Assembly (NCBI GenBank): GCA_018376905.1 | Contig: JAHAAK010000029.1 | Coordinates: forward strand, 1 to 31,563 | DNA from: Collinsella sp. | GTDB taxonomy: Bacteria; Actinomycetota; Coriobacteriia; Coriobacteriales; Coriobacteriaceae | Direction: 5' to 3' | DNA length: 31,563 nt | Shown: in pieces, positions 1 to 7,480 of the stretch | How positions within the stretch are numbered: the stretch's first letter is position 1 | How the letters are laid out: each line of letters begins with the position of its first letter | The notes under the pieces: generated by a model | What the model saw: only the letters and a program-made list of their open reading frames with translations | Database searches by the model: none | What the model was told of the DNA's origin: nothing | Translations under genes and position numbers: made by a program

Positions 1-5
1 ACGGC

Positions 6-36
6 GCCCCCGGGGCCCGCGAGGGGCCTCGGGGGC
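6..36. terminator. GC-rich stem-loop at window edge
   Basis: Bases 6-18 (GCCCCCGGGGCCC) pair with 24-36 over 13 bp, including one G-T pair, around a five-base loop. No T-run follows on the + strand, so it may be a terminator of a gene left of the window or simply a palindromic repeat. The structure is plain in the sequence; the function is inferred. Confidence 0.45.
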
Positions 37-128
37 GTTCGGCTAGCTGCGGGAACGTCCTATCCGCTCAATGTGTTCGGCTGAGATCGGAAATCAACCT
101 CTTTGTCTGTTTTAAGAAAAAGGACGAT

Positions 129-197
129 ATGAAAGAAATAGGAGAATTTGTACCCTTTGGCTTGCTCTTTTGCAAACGTATTCCCAATACGTTTTAA
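129..197 (+). CDS. Possible 22-aa mini-ORF or leader peptide
   Basis: A 23-codon frame including stop begins ATG AAA GAA ATA and is preceded by AAAAAGGA at about 6 bases, a good ribosome binding site for this genome. It encodes MKEIGEFVPFG followed by LLFCKRIPNTF. It lies in the most AT-rich part of the window and its stop overlaps a perfect 9-bp inverted repeat at 174-194. I do not recognise the peptide. It could be a leader peptide, the stump of a gene cut by rearrangement, or chance; the last is likely enough that confidence is low. Confidence 0.2.
   Translation: MKEIGEFVPFGLLFCKRIPNTF
174..194. repeat. Perfect inverted repeat AAACGTATT / AATACGTTT
   Basis: The 9-bp arms 174-182 and 186-194 flank CCC and are followed by TTAAA. 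It could be a weak terminator of the mini-ORF at 129-197 or an operator. The rest of 198-560 shows no product I recognise on either strand. Confidence 0.4.
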
Positions 198-565
198 ACA
201 TGCGGCACTCGCCTTAAGGTCGAAATATAAACGGGGCGAGGCCGGACTACGTCACATACCGCAGGACGGGGGCACAGATCAGATTCACCTATCATGAATT
301 CATCTGCGCGATAAAACTGCGCATGCAAATTTACCGCACTATGAACTACATCGTGCGGGACATGAAGGTGTCGACGACCCGCTAGCTTCACCCGCTTGAA
401 AACACCCGCAAGCGACGGCAGCGCGAAAAGCAATTGGCCTCCGGCGAAACCTCTGCGGAGTTTTCGATCTCCGTATTTGTCGAACTGCCAGTTCTGCCAC
501 GCCGCCACTTCCTGCCCGCCGAGATCGTTCCTCAAGCCGCACAGCAGCCCGCCTTCTAAGACCTC

Positions 566-722
566 AGAGTTCGCCATCGAAGGCGACCTGCCCAGACTCC
601 TCACAATCGGCTTGCATGAGGCCCCGCGCTCCAACATCCTCTGGACCGTGTCCCTCTCGTACCTGGTGAGCGAGCCCGCCGTTGGCCCTCGGATGAAGCT
701 ACCGATCGAGACGGGGCGTATG
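566..722 (-). pseudogene. IS30-family transposase remnant (N-terminal HTH only)
   Basis: Reading the minus strand from about 720 downward gives SLTRYERDTVQRMLERGAS and then CKPIVRSLGRSPSMANSEV. This matches the pattern of the IS30-family N-terminal helix-turn-helix, in which a run of the type R-x-x-I-x-x-ML-x-x-G is followed by ALGRSPSTVSREV. No start codon precedes it in frame. After SEV the similarity stops, and the frame down to about 194 does not look like the IS30 DDE catalytic core. I therefore read it as the stump of a decayed insertion sequence next to unrelated DNA. Boundaries are approximate. Confidence 0.5.
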
Positions 723-812
723 ATGGGCGGTCGCTGGAATCGCGCCCCACACCGCCTCCCCCATCGTGCGATAATCCTCTGCAGAAGTCACCGACAGCAG
801 AGGGAGTTTGTG

Positions 813-1436
813 ATGAAGGTTCTTTTGGTCAATGGCAGCTCCAAGGCAAACGGCAACACCGCCCGCGCACTCGCCGAGGTCGCCGAGCAACTCAATGCCG
901 AAGGCATTGATACCGAGGTGTTTCAGCTGGGCGCCAAGCCCATTCGCGACTGCATCGGCTGCGGTCAGTGCGGCAAACTTGGCGGTCGCTGTACTTTTGA
1001 CGACGACGTGGTGAACGAGCTCATCGCTGCCGCCGAGCAGGCAGATGGCTTTGTCTTTGGCTCACCTGTCTACTATGCGCACCCCAGCGGCCGCATCCTT
1101 TCGGCCCTCGATCGCGCCTTCTATGCGGGCGGGCATGCCTTTGAGCACAAACCCGGCGCCGCAGTCGCCGTCGCCCGCCGCGGCGGTACGTCGACGACTT
1201 TCGACGTGCTCAACAAGTACTTCACCATCAACCAGATGCCCGTGGTCGCCTCCACGTACTGGAACAACGTGTTTGGCGCCATGCCGGGTGAAGCTGCCCA
1301 GGACGCTGAGGGCCTGGCCACCATGCGCAACATCGGCAAGAACATGGCCTGGCTCCTGCATTGTATCGAGGCAGGACAGGCCGCCGGCATCGACGCACCC
1401 GAGGCCGATCGCGAGCGCACCAACTTTATCAGGTAG
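813..1436 (+). CDS. Flavodoxin-fold NAD(P)H reductase, iron-sulfur flavoprotein-like
   Basis: This 207-aa soluble protein has the NADPH-dependent FMN reductase/flavodoxin fold. The N-terminus MKVLLVNGSSKANGNTA carries the FMN-phosphate loop (residues 8-17). Cysteines 47, 50, 53 and 60 form CX2CX2CX6C, the compact cluster motif of archaeal-type iron-sulfur flavoproteins (Isf). It therefore probably carries FMN and may carry an iron-sulfur cluster, passing electrons to quinones, oxygen or other small acceptors; the substrate is unknown. The start at 813 follows AGGGAG at 801-806. An in-frame GTG immediately upstream (810) is possible. A much longer upstream frame exists but runs through the transposase remnant and lacks coding character. 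The next gene starts 11 bases after the stop, suggesting cotranscription. Confidence 0.88.
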   Translation: MKVLLVNGSSKANGNTARALAEVAEQLNAEGIDTEVFQLGAKPIRDCIGCGQCGKLGGRCTFDDDVVNELIAAAEQADGFVFGSPVYYAHPSGRILSALDRAFYAGGHAFEHKPGAAVAVARRGGTSTTFDVLNKYFTINQMPVVASTYWNNVFGAMPGEAAQDAEGLATMRNIGKNMAWLLHCIEAGQAAGIDAPEADRERTNFIR

Positions 1437-1447
1437 AACGGCGGGAC

Positions 1448-1789
1448 ATGAATATCCAGATTTTTGGCACCAAAAAGTCTTTCGACACCAAGAAGGCGCA
1501 GCGTTATTTTAAGGAGCGCCGCATTAAGGTGCAGTTTATCGACCTTAAGGAAAAGGAGATGAGCAAAGGCGAGCTCACGAGCGTGATGCAGGCGGTCGGC
1601 GGCATCGACAAGCTGCTCAACCCCAAAGCCAAGGACGAGGAGACGCTCGCGCTCATCCAGCATCTCACACCTAGCCAGCGCTTCGACAAGCTGCTCGAGA
1701 ACCAGCAGGTTCTAGCCGAGCCCATCGTGCGCAACGGCAAAAAGGCCACCGTCGGTTATTGCCCCGATGTATGGGGAGCCTGGGAGTAG
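1448..1789 (+). CDS. ArsC/Spx-family thioredoxin-fold protein lacking the catalytic Cys
   Basis: This 113-aa protein has the ArsC/YffB/Spx fold: the N-terminus is MNIQIFGTKKSFDTKKAQ, a KVQFIDLKEKEMSKGEL segment follows, and there is a C-terminal LAEPIVRNGKKATVGY part typical of the family. In arsenate reductases and many homologues the loop reads C-x-x-x-(K/R)-K-A; here the Cys position is Ser11 (S-F-D-T-K-K-A). Classical arsenate reduction is therefore unlikely, and a role as a redox-insensitive adaptor or an unknown function is more plausible. The ATG at 1448 has a modest ribosome binding site (CGGCGGGA) and sits 11 bases after the flavoprotein gene. Family assignment is firm; function is not. 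Confidence 0.85.
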   Translation: MNIQIFGTKKSFDTKKAQRYFKERRIKVQFIDLKEKEMSKGELTSVMQAVGGIDKLLNPKAKDEETLALIQHLTPSQRFDKLLENQQVLAEPIVRNGKKATVGYCPDVWGAWE

Positions 1790-1875
1790 CCTGTGTTATT
1801 TGCCAGCGCGTGGGTATAAGAGCAGGCGTTTGGCATATGATTCAACTGTAAGCCATGTCTAACAAAGGAGGGCAC

Positions 1876-3006
1876 ATGCCCAACAAACCCGTGAAGATCA
1901 TCATGCTTACCGGCTACCTCGGTGCCGGCAAGACCACGTTGCTCAACCACATCCTCGCCAACGACGGCGGCATCCGCGCCGCCGTGATCGTCAACGATAT
2001 CGGCGAGATCAACGTCGACGCCAGCCTCATCGCCGACGGCGGCCTTTCCGAGACCGACGACCTCATCCCGCTCACCAACGGCTGCATCTGCTGCACGCTT
2101 TCGGATGACCTTGCCAACCAGCTGCAGGGCATCGCCGATTCGGGCAACTTCGATTACATCATCATCGAGGCCTCGGGCATTTGCGAGCCCATCCCCATCG
2201 CCTACACCATCTCGAGCTTCTGCGACGAGGCCAAGGTGGGCGGCGAGCCTAAGCTTGCGCTCGACAACATCGTGGCCGTGGTCGACTGCGCCCGCATGTA
2301 CGACGAGTTCAACGGCGGTCGCGACCTGCTGGCAGAGGATATCGACGAGGACGACATCGAGAGCCTGCTCATCCAGCAGATTGAATTCTGCTCCACGCTC
2401 ATCCTCAACAAAACCGATACCGTGAGCCCTGAGCAGATCGCCGAGCTCAAGGCTATCGTGCGCAGCCTGCAGAAGGACGCCGTGATTGTCGAGGCTCAAA
2501 ACGGCGAGGTCCCCATGGAGGAGCTGCTCGACACCGACCGTTTCGACTTTATGCGCGCCTACAACTCCGCCGCCTGGATCGAGGCCATGGAGCATCCCGA
2601 GGAGCACGACGACCCCGAGGTGCTGGAGTACGACATCGAGACTTTTGTGTACTCGCGCCGCAAGCCGTTTGACCTGCAGAAGTTCACCGACTTTGTTGAG
2701 CAGGAGTGGCCCGACGAGGTCATTCGCGTCAAGGGTCCGCTGTGGCAGACTGGCGATCCGGACATGTGCTATATGTTTGAGCAGGCCGGCCACCAGATGC
2801 GCCTGATGGAGAACGGCCTGTTTGTCGATTCTGCGCCCGAGGGCGAGAAGCAGAAGATCATCGACGAGAACCCCGAAATCATGCAGATTTGGGACGATGA
2901 GACGGGCGACCGCATGACGAGCCTGTGCATCATCGGCCGCCACATGGACAAGGATGCACTCATCGCAGCCCTCGATGCCTGCCTGGCCGACTGGCACCGC
3001 GCCTAG
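1876..3006 (+). CDS. CobW/COG0523-family GTPase (metallochaperone-type)
   Basis: This is a 376-aa G3E-family P-loop GTPase. Walker A is GYLGAGKT at residues 13-20, the metal-binding signature GCICC is at 69-73, and an NKTD guanine-specificity motif follows near residue 180. A C-terminal CobW_C-like domain follows. COG0523 proteins deliver or insert metals (zinc, cobalt, iron, nickel) into client proteins; the metal cannot be read from sequence. The C-terminal half is acidic. Start choice: ATG 1876 has AGGAGG at 1866-1871, whereas the in-frame ATG at 1855 would place that site inside the gene. The gene stands alone and ends before a strong terminator at 3046-3087. No Zur box was recognised upstream. 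Confidence 0.92.
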   Translation: MPNKPVKIIMLTGYLGAGKTTLLNHILANDGGIRAAVIVNDIGEINVDASLIADGGLSETDDLIPLTNGCICCTLSDDLANQLQGIADSGNFDYIIIEASGICEPIPIAYTISSFCDEAKVGGEPKLALDNIVAVVDCARMYDEFNGGRDLLAEDIDEDDIESLLIQQIEFCSTLILNKTDTVSPEQIAELKAIVRSLQKDAVIVEAQNGEVPMEELLDTDRFDFMRAYNSAAWIEAMEHPEEHDDPEVLEYDIETFVYSRRKPFDLQKFTDFVEQEWPDEVIRVKGPLWQTGDPDMCYMFEQAGHQMRLMENGLFVDSAPEGEKQKIIDENPEIMQIWDDETGDRMTSLCIIGRHMDKDALIAALDACLADWHRA

Positions 3007-3045
3007 GTTTATCGAGGCGGAATTGTCCGCCGTTACGTAACCGCC

Positions 3046-3087
3046 AAACCGCCACGAAGGTGCCTGTCCCCTTCGTGGCGGTTTTTC
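3046..3087 (+). terminator. Rho-independent terminator after the CobW gene
   Basis: Arms AAACCGCCACGAAGG (3046-3060) and CCTTCGTGGCGGTTT (3070-3084) pair perfectly, and the T-run continues to 3086. The loop TGCCTGTCC links it to the dispersed palindrome family described in the findings. It separates the CobW gene from trmL. Confidence 0.85.
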
Positions 3088-3107
3088 GTTCTGAACCAAG
3101 GAGATTC

Positions 3108-3707
3108 ATGTTCAATATCGTGCTGTACGCGCCCGAGATTCCGGCGAACACGGGCAACATCGGCCGTACCTGCGTGGTTACCGGAGCCCACCTGCACCTG
3201 GTGGAGCCCCTGGGCTTTTCGCTCGATGACAAGACGGTGCGTCGTGCCGGCCTGGGCTACTGGCAAAACTTGGATGTGACGACGTATGCCGGCTGGGAGG
3301 ATTTCCTTGCGCGCAACGACCTCTCCCCCGCCGATGGTCGCCTGCATCTGCTGACCAAAAAGGCACGCCGCACCTATGCGCAGAGCACCTACCGCGATGG
3401 CGACTATTTGGTCTTTGGCAGCGAGAGTTCGGGCATTCCCGAGCCACTGCTTGCTGCGGCGCCCGAGCGCTGCGAGCGCATCCCCATGCTGCGCGATTGC
3501 GACTCACTCGATAACGCCGAGGCTTGGGAGGCCCACGAGGAATCGCTGGGGCATACCGAGGACAGCCACGAGGCCATCCTTCAACAAGACATCTGCGGCA
3601 ACTTCGTCAACCCGGACGACTACCGCATCAGCGCACTCAACCTCTCCAACAGCGCTGCCATCGTCCTCTACGAAGCTCTCCGCCAGGCAGGCTTTGCCGG
3701 CATGTGA
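3108..3707 (+). CDS. trmL: tRNA (cytidine/uridine-2'-O)-methyltransferase TrmL-like
   Basis: This 199-aa SPOUT-family enzyme is expected to methylate the wobble ribose (position 34) of certain leucine tRNAs using SAM. The sequence shows motif 1 (PANTGNIGRT, 12-21), motif 2 (LVFGSESSGIPE, 101-112) and the C-terminal knot motif (ALNLSNSAAIVLYEA, 176-190). E. coli TrmL is about 157 aa and passes almost directly from RIPM to the MNLSN motif. Here about 40 extra residues (roughly 128-171), rich in Asp, Glu and His, are inserted between them. ATG 3108 follows AAGGAG at 3098. The stop codon lies inside a 29-bp palindrome that may end the transcript. RNA target is from family knowledge. Confidence 0.9.
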   Translation: MFNIVLYAPEIPANTGNIGRTCVVTGAHLHLVEPLGFSLDDKTVRRAGLGYWQNLDVTTYAGWEDFLARNDLSPADGRLHLLTKKARRTYAQSTYRDGDYLVFGSESSGIPEPLLAAAPERCERIPMLRDCDSLDNAEAWEAHEESLGHTEDSHEAILQQDICGNFVNPDDYRISALNLSNSAAIVLYEALRQAGFAGM

Positions 3708-3731
3708 CAAAGGGACAGTCCCTTTGTCACA
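3703..3731. repeat. GGGAC-core palindrome at the trmL stop codon
   Basis: The 14-base arms TGTGACAAAGGGAC and GTCCCTTTGTCACA are perfectly complementary around a single A. The trmL stop TGA (3705-3707) is inside the left arm. A close copy lies at 4932-4964 and a degenerate one at 8661-8689. It is probably a dispersed repeat that may also act as a terminator. Confidence 0.75.
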
Positions 3732-3745
3732 TTCGATCGCCATAG

Positions 3746-3805
3746 AGTTAAACGTAATTAATCACTTTTACCTGGAATTAACTAGAATAAAATGAAGTTA
3801 ACCCG
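3746..3805 (+). promoter_or_regulatory. Six phased decamers upstream of an AAA ATPase gene
   Basis: The AT-rich leader reads as consecutive 10-mers: AGTTAAACGT, AATTAATCAC, TTTTACCTGG, AATTAACTAG, AATAAAATGA, AGTTAACCCG. TTAA occurs at 3748, 3758, 3778 and 3798, with TTAC at 3768 and TAAA at 3788, so a related element falls on every helical turn. The array ends 20 bases before the GTG start at 3826. An autoregulatory binding array is inferred, by analogy with the phased repeats before the paralogous gene at 8591. Confidence 0.5.
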
Positions 3806-3825
3806 AGACGCTAAAGGAGGGCATA

Positions 3826-4926
3826 GTGGAATACCTCGAAAACCCGTTTACCCCCAGTTTTGGTGAGGTTCCTGCCCATCTCGCTGGCAGACAACAGATT
3901 ATTCGGGATTTGGACCGTGCCTTCTTGAGTCAGCGCAGGCGCCCAGAATTGACCTCGATCTTCTCAGGCGCGCGTGGAACCGGTAAAACCGCTCTCATGT
4001 CGTCGCTCGCGACAAGGGCGGAATCCCACGGCTGGATAGCCGTAAAGACGACCGCGCTCCCGGGAATGCTTGAGGAAATCGAGTTCGGGGCAAAACGTGC
4101 TGCCGGCCATCTTATCGACCCGTCCAACCACTTCGAAGTCACCGGTCTCGGAATTGCACCGCTCGGCAGCGTCGAGGTCAATCGCGTTCACGATGCTTCA
4201 ACCTGGCGTTATCGCATGAGCGACATCATCGACCAGCTCAACGAGGCGGGCACCGGTCTGCTCGTCACGGTTGACGAGGTGGACCCGACACTCGACGAGA
4301 TGATCCAACTCGCAGCCACGTATCAGCACTTTGTGACCGATGGGAAACGCGTCGCCTTGCTTATGGCGGGACTTCCCAACAACGTCTCTACGTTGCTGAA
4401 CCACAAGACGGTCTCGTTCCTTCGCCGCGCCCAACAATATCATCTGGGTCGCATTGCCGACTATGACGTGCGCGAGGCCTTGATTCGCACAATCCAGGAA
4501 AACGATCGCCTGGCAGATGCTGAGGGAATCGATAGAGCCGTTCGCTCGATCTCTGGATTTCCCTTCCTATTGCAACTCGTAGGTTACCGTGCCTGGGATC
4601 TCACAAGCGATTCGAAGGAAATCTCGTCACGCGACTTTGACCTGGGAATCAAAATCGCGCGCGACGAGATGGACGACCGAATCCTCGCGGCAACCTATCG
4701 GGAACTCACTGCAGAGGACAAGCGATTCCTCATCGCCATGCTCGATGACGAGGAAGAATCCACCACCGCCGACCTCGTCGAACGCCTTAAGCGTTCGCCA
4801 CAGCAGGTCTCCCGCTATCGACGCCGCATGATAGATGCCGGCATCATCGGGGAACGAGGACGAGGGCTCGTCGCATTTGAATTGCCGTTCTTCCGTGACT
4901 ATCTCGCCGCTCAATGCGTGAAATAG
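3826..4926 (+). CDS. AAA-family ATPase with C-terminal winged helix (paralogue 1)
   Basis: This 366-aa P-loop ATPase resembles Orc/Cdc6- and STAND-like bacterial ATPases. The N-terminus NPFTPSFGEVPAHLAGR is followed by Walker A GARGTGKT (48-55) and Walker B LLVTVDEVD (145-153). FLRRAQQ lies at 199-205, in the sensor/arginine-finger region. After about residue 290 a predicted winged helix (TADLVERLKRSPQQVSRYRRR) suggests DNA binding. The GTG start has AAAGGAGG at 3813-3820. The gene at 7473-8591 is a clear paralogue with the same motif spacing. It ends in a palindrome facing the convergent uvrA-like gene. No TIR, nuclease or other effector domain is visible, so the function is unknown. Candidates are a DNA-binding regulator, a stress or defence ATPase, or an ATPase with a partner encoded elsewhere. 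Confidence 0.8.
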   Translation: MEYLENPFTPSFGEVPAHLAGRQQIIRDLDRAFLSQRRRPELTSIFSGARGTGKTALMSSLATRAESHGWIAVKTTALPGMLEEIEFGAKRAAGHLIDPSNHFEVTGLGIAPLGSVEVNRVHDASTWRYRMSDIIDQLNEAGTGLLVTVDEVDPTLDEMIQLAATYQHFVTDGKRVALLMAGLPNNVSTLLNHKTVSFLRRAQQYHLGRIADYDVREALIRTIQENDRLADAEGIDRAVRSISGFPFLLQLVGYRAWDLTSDSKEISSRDFDLGIKIARDEMDDRILAATYRELTAEDKRFLIAMLDDEEESTTADLVERLKRSPQQVSRYRRRMIDAGIIGERGRGLVAFELPFFRDYLAAQCVK

Positions 4927-4931
4927 GCATC

Positions 4932-4964
4932 AATGTGACAAAGGGGTAGTCCCTTTGTCACATT
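4932..4964. repeat. GGGAC-core palindrome between convergent genes
   Basis: Arms AATGTGACAAAGGG (4932-4945) and CCCTTTGTCACATT (4951-4964) are perfect around GTAGT. It lies in the 40-bp gap between the convergent AAA ATPase and uvrA-like genes and is well placed as a bidirectional terminator. It is a near copy of the element at 3703-3731. Confidence 0.75.
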
Positions 4965-4966
4965 GC

Positions 4967-7480
4967 CTATAGGTAGCGGCCGGTGATGCTTGCGGAGCAG
5001 GCCGCGATGTCGCCCGGCGTGCCGGCGCAGACGATTTGCCCGCCGGCGTCGCCACCGCCTGGGCCCATGTCGATCACGTAATCGGCGTTACGGATAAGGT
5101 CGAGATCGTGTTCGATCACGATAACCGTGGCGCCCTTGGCAACAAGACCGTCAAACACGTTCAACAGCACCTGGACATCGAGCGGATGCAGGCCGATCGT
5201 GGGCTCGTCGAACACGAATACAGCATCATCCTGCACGCGGCCCATCTCGCTCGCAAGCTTAAGACGCTGCGCCTCGCCGCCCGAAAGCGCCGGTGTGGGC
5301 TCGCCAAGCGTGAGATAACCCAGGCCCAGGTCGTGCAAGGTCTGCAAGCGCACCTGAACTTTTTTGAGTCCCACCGTAGCGTCGAGTGCCTCGTCCACGC
5401 TCATATCCATAAGCTGCGGCAACGTAAGCAGACTGCCATCCTTGCCTTCGCGATGGATATGCGAGGCGGCCTCGGCGTAGCGCGAGCCGCGACATGCCGG
5501 GCAGACGATCTCGACGTCGGGCAAAAACTGCACGTCGAGCGATATCGAGCCCGTGCCATCACACGTAGGGCAGCGCAAGGCGCCGGTATTGTAGCTAAAG
5601 GCGCCCGCCTTGTAGCCGGCTGCCTTGGCCTCGGGCGTACGGGCGAAGGCGCGGCGCAGCTCATCATGGATGTCGGCATAAGTCGCCACCGTCGAGCGCA
5701 CGTTGGCGCCGATGGGCGTGGCGTCAATCAGGTTGGCGCGTGCGATGCCCTCGGCGTCGACCCTGCGCACATGGCTTGGCAGGCGCGCGCCAGTTGCCTG
5801 AGCCTTGAGTGCAGGGATGAGCGTCTCGAGCACCAGGGTTGTCTTGCCCGAACCCGAAACGCCCGTCACCGTGACAAGGCGACCGCGCGGTATATCGACT
5901 TCGAGCGGTTTGACGGTATGGATGACATCGGTCGCCATGCGGATATGGCCTTGATCGAACATTTCGTCGTCAGCCACCCGCGGGCGCAAACGCTTGGGGT
6001 CTGCGCGCAAAAACGGTGCGATGCGGCTGCCCTGCGATTGTTCGACCTCGTCAACCGTACCAGCGGCGATCACATTGCCGCCGCCTGCTCCGGCAACGGG
6101 GCCCATCTCAACCAGATAATCAGCCTCCGCCAACACGCGCGTATCGTGGTCGACAACAACCACGGTGTTGCCGTCGCCCACTAGGTCGCGCATCACACCC
6201 ACCAAGCCGTCGACATTGGCAGGATGCAGGCCAATTGAGGGCTCGTCCAGTACATAAAGCACACCCGTCGATCGGTTGCGCACCACGCGGGCGAGCTGCA
6301 CGCGCTGACGCTCACCCGTGGAGAGCGTGGCACCGGCGCGATCGAGCGAAAGGTAATCGAGACCCAGGTCGACCAGACGACGAGCCGTGCCCAAAAACGA
6401 ATCGCAGATATCCGCTGCCATGGGCCGCATCTCGGGCGGCAAGGATGCGGGCACCCCGCGCACCCACTCAATCGCATCACCAAGCGTCATGGCCGCCGCC
6501 TGTGACAGATTGATACCGCGCACCTGGGGCTGGCGCGCAGCCTCGGAGAGACGCGTACCGTCGCAATCACGGCATGGGCCCTCGCGCAAAAAGCGCGCAA
6601 CGCGTTTTAAGCCCTTATCGTCCTTGACCTTGGCGAGCGCATTCTCGACGGTATAGACGGCGTTGTAATAGGTGAAGTCGAGCGGCGTGGCACCCTCGCC
6701 GTTTTTGGGAACGTAAAGAATGTGCTTCTTAACCGCCGGGCCGTGGAACACGATGTCGCGCTCTTGAGGCGTGAGCTGGTTAAACGGCACGTCGGTACGC
6801 ACGCCCATCTCGCCGGCCACTTGCTTCATCAGATCCCACATGAGCGTACCCCAGGGAAGCACTGCGCCCTCGTTGATGGTCTTTGACTCGTCGGGCACCA
6901 GGCTCGCCTCGTCCACCTCGCGCATGACACCGGTGCCGCCGCAGGTAGGGCACGCACCACCGCTATTGAAAGCCAAATCCTCGGCACTCGGCGCGTAGAA
7001 CTCGCGGCCGCACGTCGGACACGTGAGCGACAGGCCTGCGGCCACGTTAAGGCTCGGCTCCAAACGCGCCCCGCAATGCGGGCATACGTGATGGGCGCAA
7101 CGGCTAAAGAGCAGACGCAGGCTATTGTTGAGCTCGGTCATGGTGCCAAAGGTAGAACGCACGCCCGGCACGCTGGGGCGCTGATGCAATGCGAGCGCCG
7201 CCGGCACGTGCAGCACCTCGTCCACCTGGGCATGTTCGGCCTGCGTTAGACGACGGCGGGTATAGGTGCTTAGCGCCTCCAGGTAGCGACGCGAGCCCTC
7301 GGCATAAAGAACCCCCAGCGCCAGCGAACTCTTGCCCGAACCCGACACGCCGGCAATACCCACGAGCTTTCCCAGCGGAATATCGATATCGATGTCCTTG
7401 AGGTTATGTACACGCGCGCCACGCACCTCGATAGCCCGCGGGCTCATCTTCTGTTCCATCACCTTTATCACCCTACTCAT
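4967..7480 (-). CDS. uvrA: UvrA-like ABC ATPase, short UvrA2-type
   Basis: This 837-aa protein has two ABC ATPase halves. The first Walker A is GVSGSGKSS (about 44-52) and its signature is LSTGERQRV; the second half has GVSGSGKTT and LSGGEAQRLKLA. Zinc-binding CPHCG...CPTCG and CPTCDGTG...CPACRGSRY modules are present. Canonical UvrA is about 940 aa; the missing ~100 residues fit loss of the UvrB-binding insertion, as in UvrA2 proteins linked to DNA-damaging-drug tolerance in Deinococcus and Streptomyces. It may therefore act outside standard UvrABC repair. Start: ATG 7480 overlaps the upstream AAA ATPase stop by 8 bases. In-frame ATGs at 7459 and 7447 are possible and would remove an odd N-terminal extension before the ABC fold. 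Coupling to the ATPase gene is a key context clue. Confidence 0.88.
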   Translation of the reverse strand: MSRVIKVMEQKMSPRAIEVRGARVHNLKDIDIDIPLGKLVGIAGVSGSGKSSLALGVLYAEGSRRYLEALSTYTRRRLTQAEHAQVDEVLHVPAALALHQRPSVPGVRSTFGTMTELNNSLRLLFSRCAHHVCPHCGARLEPSLNVAAGLSLTCPTCGREFYAPSAEDLAFNSGGACPTCGGTGVMREVDEASLVPDESKTINEGAVLPWGTLMWDLMKQVAGEMGVRTDVPFNQLTPQERDIVFHGPAVKKHILYVPKNGEGATPLDFTYYNAVYTVENALAKVKDDKGLKRVARFLREGPCRDCDGTRLSEAARQPQVRGINLSQAAAMTLGDAIEWVRGVPASLPPEMRPMAADICDSFLGTARRLVDLGLDYLSLDRAGATLSTGERQRVQLARVVRNRSTGVLYVLDEPSIGLHPANVDGLVGVMRDLVGDGNTVVVVDHDTRVLAEADYLVEMGPVAGAGGGNVIAAGTVDEVEQSQGSRIAPFLRADPKRLRPRVADDEMFDQGHIRMATDVIHTVKPLEVDIPRGRLVTVTGVSGSGKTTLVLETLIPALKAQATGARLPSHVRRVDAEGIARANLIDATPIGANVRSTVATYADIHDELRRAFARTPEAKAAGYKAGAFSYNTGALRCPTCDGTGSISLDVQFLPDVEIVCPACRGSRYAEAASHIHREGKDGSLLTLPQLMDMSVDEALDATVGLKKVQVRLQTLHDLGLGYLTLGEPTPALSGGEAQRLKLASEMGRVQDDAVFVFDEPTIGLHPLDVQVLLNVFDGLVAKGATVIVIEHDLDLIRNADYVIDMGPGGGDAGGQIVCAGTPGDIAACSASITGRYL

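Noticed and set aside
194..637. 147-aa intact minus-strand gene
   Set aside because: Only its first ~30 residues resemble the IS30 helix-turn-helix; the rest has no family resemblance and there is no ribosome binding site, so it is treated as a remnant.
1756..3099. 447-aa open frame on the - strand
   Set aside because: Antisense to the CobW-family GTPase, with low-complexity Val/Asp/Gly/His composition.
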